From Ferruginibacter yonginensis (GTDB taxonomy: Bacteria > Bacteroidota > Bacteroidia > Chitinophagales > Chitinophagaceae), in NCBI RefSeq assembly GCF_042651465.1, contig NZ_JBHSCZ010000001.1, forward strand, positions 806,001 through 870,000: a stretch of 64,000 nt of DNA, given 5' to 3'. The notes below the pieces were generated by a model. The model was not told the DNA's origin, searched no databases, and saw only the letters and a list, made by a program, of their open reading frames with translations. Of this stretch, positions 43,724 through 51,992 are shown one piece after another (within the stretch, counting starts at the first letter, position 1; each line of letters starts with the position of its first letter). The translations under genes and the position numbers were made by a program.

Positions 43724-45220
43724 ATGACAGCAGTGAGTTTGATTTTTCCACACCAACTATTTAACCTCAAAAAAATAGCTCCTTTACAACAACGAGTTGT
43801 GTTGGTTGAAGAAGCCTTATTTTTTACCCAATATAATTTTCACCAACAAAAACTGGTGTTTCACCGTGCCAGTATGAAACAGTATGCAGCACATCTTACA
43901 GAAAATGGTTATAATGTATTGTATATTAATTCAAATGAACCAATACATGATATTTCAAAACTAATACCTCACCTAAAAAAATCATTAAAGGTTACGGATA
44001 TTCATTTTACTGAAGTGGTTGATAATTGGTTGTACCGTCGTTTAAAAAATGCTTGCAAAAAGCAACAAATACAGCTACATCAACACACCACACCAGCTTT
44101 TCTCAACACATTACAAGAGGGTAACCAATTTTTTGATTCAAAAAAAAGGTATTTTCAAACAGATTTTTACATCCATCAACGCAAAACCAGGGGTATTTTG
44201 TTAGATGATGGAGGGCAACCTGTTGGCGGACAATGGAGTTATGATGCTGATAACAGAAAAAAATATCCATCTTCAGAAAAACCTCCCAAACTAGCGTTTC
44301 CTTCTACAAATACTTTTGTGAAAGAAGCACTGCAATATGTTGCAACTAATTTTGGCAACAACTATGGTGTTACAACAAATTTTATATATCCTATTAACGA
44401 ACAAGATGCACTGCATTGGTTAAAAGATTTTTTACAACATCGTTTTGAAAAATTTGGAGTGTATGAAGATGCATTAGTGGCAAATGAACATTACCTGCAT
44501 CATTCACTATTAAGTCCGTTATTAAACGCTGGTTTATTAACACCTCAACAAATTATTGATACCACTTTACAATTTGCTGCAAAACACCAAATACCATTAA
44601 ACTCAACAGAGGGTTTTATTAGGCAAATTATTGGTTGGAGAGAGTTTATAAGAATGGTTTATGAACGTGAAGGCAGCAAACAACGCACCACCAATTACTG
44701 GGGTTTTACCAGAAAAATACCTGCTACATTTTGGACTGGCAACACAGGTATAACACCTATTGATAATGTAATAAAAAAAGTATTGCAAACTGGTTACTTG
44801 CACCACATTGAACGCCTCATGTTACTAGGCAATTTTATGTTGCTATGTGAGTTTGACCCCGATGAAGTGTACCGTTGGTTTATGGAATTGTTTATTGATA
44901 GTTACGATTGGGTAATGGTACCTAACGTATACGGTATGGTGCAGTTTGCTGATGGTGGCCTTATGACCACCAAACCATACATCAGCGGCAGTAATTATAT
45001 CACCAAAATGAGCGATTATAAAAAAGGGGAATGGACGTCCATTTGGGATGCGCTGTTTTGGCGGTTTATGCATACACAACGTACTTTTTTTTCAAAAAAC
45101 CCACGTTTGGGCATGTTGTTAAAAACTTTCGATAAAATGGATGCTACCAAACGAAATCAATTGTTAACCACTGCCGATGCTTATTTAGCTTCGCTAGATG
45201 ATGCATTTGAAAAAAAGTAA
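43724..45220 (+). CDS. Cryptochrome/photolyase family protein lacking the Fe-S cysteines
   Basis: 498 residues from the ATG at 43724. It follows the prokaryotic iron-sulfur photolyase (PhrB/CryB-like) layout: N-terminal Rossmann domain (SLIFPHQLFN), helical FAD domain with EGFIRQIIGWREFIRMVY, FWTGNTG, HHIERLMLLGNF and MVQFADGGLMTTKPYISGSNYI. In that group four cysteines bind 4Fe-4S. Here DEVYRWF has tyrosine at the first position and MSDYKKGEWTSIWDALFW has none of the other three. So the cluster should be absent. DNA repair or light sensing remains possible. A DUF2256 gene follows 35 bases later. Confidence 0.88.
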   Translation: MTAVSLIFPHQLFNLKKIAPLQQRVVLVEEALFFTQYNFHQQKLVFHRASMKQYAAHLTENGYNVLYINSNEPIHDISKLIPHLKKSLKVTDIHFTEVVDNWLYRRLKNACKKQQIQLHQHTTPAFLNTLQEGNQFFDSKKRYFQTDFYIHQRKTRGILLDDGGQPVGGQWSYDADNRKKYPSSEKPPKLAFPSTNTFVKEALQYVATNFGNNYGVTTNFIYPINEQDALHWLKDFLQHRFEKFGVYEDALVANEHYLHHSLLSPLLNAGLLTPQQIIDTTLQFAAKHQIPLNSTEGFIRQIIGWREFIRMVYEREGSKQRTTNYWGFTRKIPATFWTGNTGITPIDNVIKKVLQTGYLHHIERLMLLGNFMLLCEFDPDEVYRWFMELFIDSYDWVMVPNVYGMVQFADGGLMTTKPYISGSNYITKMSDYKKGEWTSIWDALFWRFMHTQRTFFSKNPRLGMLLKTFDKMDATKRNQLLTTADAYLASLDDAFEKK

Positions 45221-45255
45221 CATTACATCATCCATAAATCATTGTTGAACAGCAT

Positions 45256-45411
45256 ATGAAAAATGTAAAAAAACAACACCTTCCACAAAAAATTTGTGTT
45301 GTGTGTAACCGACCATTTACTTGGCGAAAAAAATGGGAAAAAGTGTGGGATGAAGTAAAGTATTGTAGTGATAAATGCAGGGGCGAAAAAGGCAGTAAAT
45401 CACAGTCATAA
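45256..45411 (+). CDS. DUF2256 small zinc-ribbon-like protein, 51 aa
   Basis: A short frame read directly from the sequence: ATG at 45256, TAA at 45409-45411. It contains CVVCNRPFTWRKKWEKVW followed by VKYCSDKCRG, giving a C-x2-C...C-x3-C set (Cys14, Cys17, Cys37, Cys41), the DUF2256 signature. It probably binds zinc. The family is often found beside photolyase or cryptochrome genes, and here it lies 35 bases after one. Function unknown. Confidence 0.85.
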   Translation: MKNVKKQHLPQKICVVCNRPFTWRKKWEKVWDEVKYCSDKCRGEKGSKSQS

Positions 45412-45457
45412 TATTGTTAAGGTTTAAATTGACCCTAACTTATTGGGTTTAATATTT

Positions 45458-45465
45458 TAGCTTTG
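45458..45465 (+). promoter_or_regulatory. Promoter element TAGCTTTG of the thioesterase gene
   Basis: TAGCTTTGCGCC matches TAnnTTTG and lies 16 bases ahead of the ATG at 45482. No well-spaced -33 TTTG is seen. Confidence 0.5.
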
Positions 45466-45481
45466 CGCCCAAATTGAAAGT

Positions 45482-45991
45482 ATGGTAAAAAAAGCAAGTG
45501 AATCGTTGGTGGTAATGACGGAATTGGTATTACCCAACGACACCAATAATTTTGGAAACTTAATGGGTGGTCGCCTCATGTATTGGATGGATATTGCAGC
45601 TGCACTTGCAGCGATGAAGCATTGTGCCGCACCAGTAGTTACAGCATCTGTAGATAATATTTCATTTGAAACTCCAATAAAAATTGGCAATGTAGTACAT
45701 ATTGAAGCCAAGGTTACACGTGCTTTTAACAGCAGCATGGAAGTACATATGAATGTATGGGGTGAAGATGCTATTCAACAATACCGTTACAAAAGCAATG
45801 AAGCATATTATACATTTGTAGCACTTGACCCAAATGGTAAACCAAGAAGCATCAATGCCTTGGAGCCAGAAACGGATGATGAAAAGAAGCTGTTTGAAGG
45901 TGCTTTAAGAAGACGCCAAATACGTTTGATATTAGGTGGAAAAATGAAGCCTGAAGATGCAGATGAATTAAAAGCATTATTTGTAAAATAA
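45482..45991 (+). CDS. Acyl-CoA thioesterase (hotdog fold, YciA-like)
   Basis: 169 residues; hydrolyses acyl-CoA to free acid and CoA. Motif LVLPNDTNNFGNLMGGRLMYWMDIAAALAAM contains the catalytic N-x-x-G...G...D pattern of cytosolic acyl-CoA hydrolases, followed by ASVDNISFETPIKIGN. Single hotdog domain plus a helical C-terminal tail. Chain-length preference unknown. Confidence 0.9.
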   Translation: MVKKASESLVVMTELVLPNDTNNFGNLMGGRLMYWMDIAAALAAMKHCAAPVVTASVDNISFETPIKIGNVVHIEAKVTRAFNSSMEVHMNVWGEDAIQQYRYKSNEAYYTFVALDPNGKPRSINALEPETDDEKKLFEGALRRRQIRLILGGKMKPEDADELKALFVK

Positions 45992-45993
45992 AT

Positions 45994-46026
45994 AAAAAAG
46001 CGTTCAATTAATGAACGCTTTTTTTA
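45994..46026. terminator. Bidirectional terminator
   Basis: AGCGTTCA (45999-46006) pairs with TGAACGCT (46012-46019), with A-run before and T-run after. It overlaps the stop codon of the convergent acyltransferase gene. Confidence 0.85.
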
Positions 46027-46773
46027 TGTGGTAACTGTTTGTTTTGGTATAACAGGCATAAATGCTTTACTCTGTTCAATAGCATCCATTACTTGTGCTA
46101 AAATAGCTTCGGTACTATCGTCAAAATTAATGTTAAGTGGCGCTTTAAAGGTTACTTGTAAAGGTGTACCTCTTCGTTTAATCACAAGTCCTTTTTTGTT
46201 AAAAGCTCTTGAAAAACCTTTAATAACAACAGGTATTACAATGGGCTTCGTTTGTTTAATGATATGTGCTGTACCTTTTCTACCTGGTGCAAAAGCCTTA
46301 GTGGTGCCTTGCGGAAAAGTAATCACCCAATTATCATCCAAAGCTTTAAAAATTTTCCGAGTGTCTGAAGGGTCTAAACCTCTTCTAATTTCTTTGCCAC
46401 CCTCATTCCAAGTTCTTTTAACAGTAAGTGCCCCTGCCAAAGTAAAAAATTTGGTAAGCAAACTACTATTCATGGTTTCTTCAGCGGCAACGTATTTAAT
46501 TTTGGTGAATGGCCATAGTAAATAATAAGGAATACCTAATTTGTTTTGTTTGCGCCACTTTACGGCGCAGAATATATGTATAAAAGCTATAACATCGGCA
46601 AAATATGTTTGGTGGTTACTTACAAATAACACTTTCTTTTTAGGTAAATTTTGAAGATGCTCTGTGCCACAAATTTTAAGCGAATTAATGATATTTAAAC
46701 CCGGATAAGTAATAATGCCTACAATAGCATACACCAACCCTTTTATAATACCAGAATCCTTTATCTTTTTCAT
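46024..46773 (-). CDS. Lysophospholipid acyltransferase family protein (PlsC-like)
   Basis: 249 residues with a hydrophobic N-terminal anchor (about 11-30). Acyltransferase block I reads VSNHQTYFADVIAF, in which five residues, not the usual four, separate His and Asp. Block III-type FPQGTTKAF is present, and block IV is IPVVIKGF. It is expected to acylate 1-acyl-glycerol-3-phosphate or a related lipid at the inner membrane. Convergent with the thioesterase. Confidence 0.85.
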   Translation of the reverse strand: MKKIKDSGIIKGLVYAIVGIITYPGLNIINSLKICGTEHLQNLPKKKVLFVSNHQTYFADVIAFIHIFCAVKWRKQNKLGIPYYLLWPFTKIKYVAAEETMNSSLLTKFFTLAGALTVKRTWNEGGKEIRRGLDPSDTRKIFKALDDNWVITFPQGTTKAFAPGRKGTAHIIKQTKPIVIPVVIKGFSRAFNKKGLVIKRRGTPLQVTFKAPLNINFDDSTEAILAQVMDAIEQSKAFMPVIPKQTVTT

Positions 46774-46929
46774 TTACGCTTAATCTAAATCTCTAAAAAA
46801 AGAGTGAATTTAAAGAAAAAATGAAGTTTATACATTTCATTTTTGTTATCCACCATCAAAAAAGCTTGTTCTTATAATGTAAGAAAGCTATTCATAAGTA
46901 ATACCATACTCATTTTAAGTAAAAAATAC

Positions 46930-46937
46930 TATCTTTG
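46930..46937 (+). promoter_or_regulatory. Promoter element TATCTTTG of rpsA
   Basis: TATCTTTGCAACCC lies 30 bases upstream of the rpsA ATG. A small hairpin, CCCGT/ACGGG, at 46941-46959 would form at the very 5' end of the transcript. Confidence 0.6.
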
Positions 46938-46967
46938 CAACCCGTAAAAAAACAACGGGATAATTTT

Positions 46968-48872
46968 ATGTCATTTAACATTCACAAACAACTAAACGCA
47001 GAAGGTCAGGAGCCAACGGCAGCACAAGATGCACCGGAAGCAGCTGCGACAACAAACCAACCTGAGGCTGTACAAACTGCCCACGATGATTTCGATTGGA
47101 GCAGAGACAAACGCAACGTATCATCTTACTCAAAAGAAGAGAAAGAAAAGTACGATGTAGTTTACGACAACACTTTCAAACAAATCAATGATGGTGAAAT
47201 GATTCAAGCAACTATTGAGTCATTAACTAAAACTGATGCGGTTGTAAACATTGGCTTTAAAAGCGATGGTTTAATCTCTTTAAACGAGTTTAGAGATATT
47301 CCGGGTGGCGTTAAAGTAGGTGATGTTGTAGAAGTAATGGTAGTAGAAAAAGAAGACAGAGAAGGTAATTTACACCTTAGCCGTAAATCTGCTCGTATTA
47401 CCCGTGCTTGGGAGCGTATTGTTGAAGTTAACAAAACTGGTGAAATTGTTACTGGTTTGGTTACTAGCAAAACCAAAGGTGGTTTAATCGTTGATGTATT
47501 TGGTATGGAAACTTTCTTACCAGGTTCTCAAATTGATGTGAAACCAGTTACTGATTACGATCAATTCGTTGGTAAAACCATGGAATTTAAAGTGGTTAAA
47601 ATTAACGAGGCTATCAAAAATGCAGTAGTATCTCACAAAGCACTTATTGAAAGCGATATTGAAGCTCAAAGAGCTGAAATTATTGGTAAACTTGAAAAAG
47701 GCCAAGTTTTAGAAGGAACTATCAAAAACATTACTGATTTTGGTGCGTTCTTAGACTTAGGTGGTTTAGATGGTTTATTATACATTACTGATATTTCATG
47801 GGGCCGCATCAATCACCCTGCTGAGGTGTTGAAAATGGATCAGAAATTAAACGTGGTTGTTCTTGACTTTGATGATGATAAAAAACGTATCAGCTTAGGT
47901 TTAAAACAATTAACGCCTCACCCTTGGGATACTTTATCTGACAGCTTAAAAGAAGGTGAAGTAGTAAAAGGTAAAGTAGTTAATATTGAAGATTATGGCG
48001 CTTTCTTAGAAATTATGCCAGGTGTTGAAGGTTTGGTACACGTAAGTGAAATTACATGGGCTAATACACCAATCAATGCGAAAGAGTTCTTCAAATTAGG
48101 TGACGAATACGAAGCTAAAGTAGTAACCTTAGATAAGGATACCCGTAAAATGAGTTTATCAATTAAGCAATTAACTGAAGACCCATGGAGTACCATCGAA
48201 AACCGTTTCCCTGAAAATAGCAAGCACATGGGTACTGTTAAAAACATTACTCCTTACGGTGTGTTTGTTGAATTATCAACAGGTATTGGTGGTATGATCC
48301 ATATCAGCGATTTAAGCTGGTTAAAGCGTTTCAATAACCCGAATGAATACACTAAAGTAGGCAACGAAATAGAAGTAATGATTTTGAGTATTGATAAAGA
48401 AGGTCGCAAATTACAATTAGGCCATAAGCAAATTGAAGAAGATCCATGGAATAGCCTTGAAGATACTTTTGCAGTAGGTACTGTACATGAAGGTACTGTT
48501 AGCAAAAAAGATGATAAAGGTGCTGTGGTACAATTACCTTACGGTTTAGAAGGTTTTGCTCCTACACGTCATTTGATGAAACAAGATGAAAAAGCGATTG
48601 CACAAGACGAAATTGCACAATTTATTGTGATTGAGTTTGACCGCAACGATAAACGCATCGTATTAAGTCATACAAGAATGTGGGAACAAGAGAAAGAAGA
48701 AGAAAGACAAGTAGAAATGAAAGAAAAAAGAGCCGAAGCTGAATCAACTAAGAAAGCGGTGAAAACCATTCAAAGCAAAGTAGAAAAAACTACTTTAGGT
48801 GATTTAGGTGCATTAGCAGATTTGAAAGCTAAGTTTAGCAGCGATGAAGCAGATGCAGCAAAAGGTGAATAA
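46968..48872 (+). CDS. rpsA: 30S ribosomal protein S1
   Basis: 634 residues from the ATG at 46968; a TTG at 46935 lies within the promoter and is rejected. Six S1 RNA-binding repeats are visible, starting near GEMIQATIES, GEIVTGLVTS, GQVLEGTIKN, GEVVKGKVVN, KHMGTVKNITPYG and GTVHEGTVSK. The N-terminus has an acidic, alanine-rich extension and the C-terminus a lysine/glutamate-rich coiled tail. It binds mRNA on the 30S subunit; S1 matters in a phylum with weak Shine-Dalgarno use. Confidence 0.95.
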   Translation: MSFNIHKQLNAEGQEPTAAQDAPEAAATTNQPEAVQTAHDDFDWSRDKRNVSSYSKEEKEKYDVVYDNTFKQINDGEMIQATIESLTKTDAVVNIGFKSDGLISLNEFRDIPGGVKVGDVVEVMVVEKEDREGNLHLSRKSARITRAWERIVEVNKTGEIVTGLVTSKTKGGLIVDVFGMETFLPGSQIDVKPVTDYDQFVGKTMEFKVVKINEAIKNAVVSHKALIESDIEAQRAEIIGKLEKGQVLEGTIKNITDFGAFLDLGGLDGLLYITDISWGRINHPAEVLKMDQKLNVVVLDFDDDKKRISLGLKQLTPHPWDTLSDSLKEGEVVKGKVVNIEDYGAFLEIMPGVEGLVHVSEITWANTPINAKEFFKLGDEYEAKVVTLDKDTRKMSLSIKQLTEDPWSTIENRFPENSKHMGTVKNITPYGVFVELSTGIGGMIHISDLSWLKRFNNPNEYTKVGNEIEVMILSIDKEGRKLQLGHKQIEEDPWNSLEDTFAVGTVHEGTVSKKDDKGAVVQLPYGLEGFAPTRHLMKQDEKAIAQDEIAQFIVIEFDRNDKRIVLSHTRMWEQEKEEERQVEMKEKRAEAESTKKAVKTIQSKVEKTTLGDLGALADLKAKFSSDEADAAKGE

Positions 48873-48892
48873 TTTTTACGAGTTCACATAAT

Positions 48893-48926
48893 AAAAAAAC
48901 CTCTCAATAATTGAGAGGTTTTTTTA
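48893..48926. terminator. Terminator after rpsA
   Basis: AAACCTCTCAA pairs with TTGAGAGGTTT around TAA, followed by TTTTTT; A-rich on the opposite side, so it also serves the convergent gene at 48950. Confidence 0.85.
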
Positions 48927-48949
48927 TGCTTATAAATTTTAAATATTTA

Positions 48950-49363
48950 TTAATCGAATGACCCTTCATTTAAAAATACTTTCGTCATTTCATAAAAATG
49001 ATTTTGTAATACATGTAATGGAATAGGTTCCATAATATGACGTTGTTCATCTCTATACCAAATTTCCATCCTTGAAAAATCGCCTTCTTTCGGTATTAAT
49101 ATTCTAAAAGCTCCTTTCATATATTTCACGGTGCCATCATCATTCACAAGTTTATGAAACTTAAAATTGGTGAGCTCATCATCAGTGATAGGTATGGCTT
49201 CTAAATGCCCTTTACCCATATCAAACCAAAAATCTTGTACACCTGAGTTAATACAAATTTGTTTATCTGCGTTGTTTATTTTAACAATTTCTCCTCGTTT
49301 TTTATCTCCTTCATGTTCTGCTATAATATGGCCGCCTTGTTTTAATTCGCTCAATTTAATCAT
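48950..49363 (-). CDS. Hypothetical protein conserved in Bacteroidota
   Basis: 137 residues, cytoplasmic and beta-rich. The start MIKLSELKQGGHIIAEHEGDKKRGEIVKI suggests a small SH3-like barrel, and NFKFHKLVNDDGTVKYMKGAFRILIP and the acidic C-terminus follow. I recognise it as a small conserved type but no function is known to me. Single gene, convergent with rpsA. Confidence 0.75.
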   Translation of the reverse strand: MIKLSELKQGGHIIAEHEGDKKRGEIVKINNADKQICINSGVQDFWFDMGKGHLEAIPITDDELTNFKFHKLVNDDGTVKYMKGAFRILIPKEGDFSRMEIWYRDEQRHIMEPIPLHVLQNHFYEMTKVFLNEGSFD

Positions 49364-49444
49364 GGTAGTAATGTTTTAATTCACTATCAATTTAATGAAA
49401 ATAAATAATACAAATAAAAATACTTCTCAAAAAATAAATGTGGC

Positions 49445-50602
49445 TTACTCACTCCAACTCATTACATAACCTTCATTTTCAATAGCAATAGCATCTACCG
49501 TAAGTTTTAAAGGCCTAAACGTATCAACCATTACCGCCAATTCTTTGGTTTCTTTAGCACCTATACTTTTTTCTGCTAGGCCAGGGTGAGGACCATGAGG
49601 TATGCCAGCAGGGTGTAGCGTTATCATACCCCTTGTAACATGTTTACGGCTCATAAAATCACCATCAACATAATATAATAATTCATCACTATCAATATTG
49701 CTGTGGTTGTAAGGAGCAGGTATTGCTAAAGGATGATAATCAAACAACCTAGGTACAAATGAACAAATTACAAAAGCATCCGTTTCAAATGTTTGATGCA
49801 CTGGTGGCGGCTGATGAACCCTACCGGTAATAGGTTCAAAATCGTGAATGCTAAAAGCATAAGGGTAACAACATCCATCCCACCCTACCACATCAAAAGG
49901 ATGTGTGCCGTAATGTATACCATACAACAACCCCTGCTTTTTGGTTTTGATGATAAAATCACCTTTCTCATCAATTGTTTGCAAATTTTGTGGTACACGA
50001 ATATCTCTTTCACAATAAGGAGCATGCTCCATTAATTGTCCGTACTTACTTAAGTAACGTTTAGGGTATCTTATAGGTGCATGTGATTCTACAATAAACA
50101 ATCTATTATCTGGTGTATCAAAATGAATTTGATAAATACAGCCCCTTGGTATCACCAAATAATCACCATAAGCAAAGGCTAATTCACCATAACATGTTTT
50201 TAAAACACCACTTCCTTCATGTATAAACAGCACTTCATCACTATCAGCATTTTTATAGAAATAACCTGTCATACTTTGTTGCGGAGCCGCTAACACAATA
50301 TGGCAATCATTATTTACCAACACTGCTTTTCTACTTTCTAAAAAATCAGCTACTGGCTTTATTTTAAACCCCTCTAAACTGCGGTGTTTCAACATATGCT
50401 CTTCAGCAATTTTAGGCGACACATCAATAGGGTCATCGCACTTAACAATTAATGTGGGTGCATAAGTATGGTACAGTAATGAATAATCGTTTGAAAAACC
50501 TTCGGTAGAAAATAATTGTTCTGCATACAAACTACCATCGGGTTTACGAAATTGTGTATGACGTTTGTGTGGAATTTTTCCGGCTTGGTGGTAATGAGCC
50601 AT
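49445..50602 (-). CDS. hmgA: Homogentisate 1,2-dioxygenase
   Basis: Non-haem Fe(II) enzyme that opens the homogentisate ring in tyrosine catabolism. 385 residues, shorter than the roughly 430-residue proteobacterial enzyme, as in other Bacteroidota. Cupin motifs: VLFIHEGSGVLKTCYGELAF, GDYLVIPRGCIY, and near the end MITLHPAGIPHGPHPG, with histidines and a glutamate suited to metal binding. It stands alone; no fumarylacetoacetase or HPPD gene is in the window. Confidence 0.9.
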   Translation of the reverse strand: MAHYHQAGKIPHKRHTQFRKPDGSLYAEQLFSTEGFSNDYSLLYHTYAPTLIVKCDDPIDVSPKIAEEHMLKHRSLEGFKIKPVADFLESRKAVLVNNDCHIVLAAPQQSMTGYFYKNADSDEVLFIHEGSGVLKTCYGELAFAYGDYLVIPRGCIYQIHFDTPDNRLFIVESHAPIRYPKRYLSKYGQLMEHAPYCERDIRVPQNLQTIDEKGDFIIKTKKQGLLYGIHYGTHPFDVVGWDGCCYPYAFSIHDFEPITGRVHQPPPVHQTFETDAFVICSFVPRLFDYHPLAIPAPYNHSNIDSDELLYYVDGDFMSRKHVTRGMITLHPAGIPHGPHPGLAEKSIGAKETKELAVMVDTFRPLKLTVDAIAIENEGYVMSWSE

Positions 50603-50666
50603 ATCAAAAATATTTTTGAATTACATTGTTAGATGCACGAATTTACATCAAATTAAATGAACAATT

Positions 50667-51185
50667 TTGACAAGAATTGGGTTAATGTCTGATACGCATG
50701 GTTGGTTAGATGAGCTGGTACTCACTCACTTTAATGAGTGTGATGAAATTTGGCATGCTGGCGATTTTGGTCCAAATGAGGTAGATCAAAAAATAAAGGA
50801 TCATTTTGAGAACACCCTTAAAAAACCAATAGTTTTTAGAGGCGTTTATGGCAATATAGATACTCCTTTGCAACGGCAACAATATCCTGAAAATTTATTT
50901 TTCACTTGCGAACAAGTAAAAGTTTTTATGCGACATATTGGTGGTTACCCTGGCAGGTATGCACCGGGTGTAAAACAGCTCATACAACAACAGCAACCGC
51001 AATTATTTATTAGCGGCCATTCGCATATTTTAAAGATAATGTTTGATGATACTTTGCAGTGTTTACATATGAACCCCGGCGCTGCTGGCAAACAAGGGTG
51101 GCATAAAATAAGAACCCTCATTAGGTTTACTATCGAGGGCGCCAATATGAAAGATTGTGAAGTAATTGAATTAGGATCGAGATAA
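50667..51185 (+). CDS. YfcE-type metallophosphoesterase
   Basis: 172 residues starting at TTG 50667 (MTRIGLMSDTHGW). Metal-binding motifs: GLMSDTHG, IWHAGDFG, VYGNID and ISGHSHIL with NPGAAG following. The family hydrolyses small phosphodiesters in vitro. Divergent from hmgA. It stops two bases before the convergent metallopeptidase gene. Confidence 0.9.
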   Translation: MTRIGLMSDTHGWLDELVLTHFNECDEIWHAGDFGPNEVDQKIKDHFENTLKKPIVFRGVYGNIDTPLQRQQYPENLFFTCEQVKVFMRHIGGYPGRYAPGVKQLIQQQQPQLFISGHSHILKIMFDDTLQCLHMNPGAAGKQGWHKIRTLIRFTIEGANMKDCEVIELGSR

Positions 51186-51186
51186 T

Positions 51187-51933
51187 TTATTTGCCGCCAT
51201 TGGCTTGTAAATCTGCCCTACAATTTGCATCTAAAGTTGGTATGGGGCCTGTCAATATAAGCCCACCAATCATTGTTGTTTGTGAAGCATAATACATTAA
51301 ACAATTGGTATTATTACAATGGCTACCGTTAGCTGCATCTTTATGGGGTGTTACCATTTTAGTACCCAAATCAGTTAACCCAAGTAAATGCCCAAACTCA
51401 TGCTCCGTTACAACGGTTTCTAATTTAGTTCGGCTGGTTTGGTTTAAACCACCACTATTGGCGTTTATAGTAGCTGCAAAAATTACCAACGAAGTATTTT
51501 TATAAGCAATACCCAATACATTGTTTTGTGTAAACGGAGCATCTGCATACAACACATACACCGCAATATTTTTACCGTTATTAAAAGCAGTTCTGTTGGT
51601 GTTTTCAATTTTTACAATATCATCTATCGATAAACTAGCTTTACCAGAGGCAGCAATGGGGGTTTGAATAATGGAAATACCCTCAGGCTTGTTCAACAAA
51701 CTGTTTAAAAAATTGGTAAGGTTATTCAAGGCAGTTGCATCTGGTGCAAAGCCAGGCATATATTGCAGTTGTATGGTTAAGCTCGTAAATTTATTACTAC
51801 TCAAAAAATCGTTGGCAGAAGTACCTAAAGTTTGGTTGTTAGCGCTATTAGTACCATTAACTGCATCTGATTTTGAACATTGTGTTAGGCTTAATAAAAG
51901 GGAAAATAATAATAGATAGTTACGCATTTTCAT
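51187..51933 (-). CDS. Lipoprotein zinc metallopeptidase (metzincin-like)
   Basis: 248 residues. A lipoprotein signal ends SLTQC (Cys19). Zinc-binding motif TEHEFGHLLGLTDLG matches HEXXHXXGXXX, and a downstream H-C-N...NCLMYY resembles the Met-turn region of archaemetzincin- or matrixin-like enzymes. Predicted to be anchored to the outer membrane or periplasmic face. Substrate unknown. Confidence 0.82.
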   Translation of the reverse strand: MKMRNYLLLFSLLLSLTQCSKSDAVNGTNSANNQTLGTSANDFLSSNKFTSLTIQLQYMPGFAPDATALNNLTNFLNSLLNKPEGISIIQTPIAASGKASLSIDDIVKIENTNRTAFNNGKNIAVYVLYADAPFTQNNVLGIAYKNTSLVIFAATINANSGGLNQTSRTKLETVVTEHEFGHLLGLTDLGTKMVTPHKDAANGSHCNNTNCLMYYASQTTMIGGLILTGPIPTLDANCRADLQANGGK

Positions 51934-51992
51934 ATAAATTATTTATCTAAAAAATTGATGTATGTAACCATTACAAAAAGTATCCCAAAAAA

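Noticed and set aside
46028..46525. 165-codon plus-strand frame opposite the acyltransferase
   Set aside because: It is antisense to a gene with clear acyltransferase blocks and has no recognisable motif.
46774..46929. Possible ncRNA between the acyltransferase and rpsA
   Set aside because: No stable stem or terminator; it appears to hold only divergent promoter sequence.
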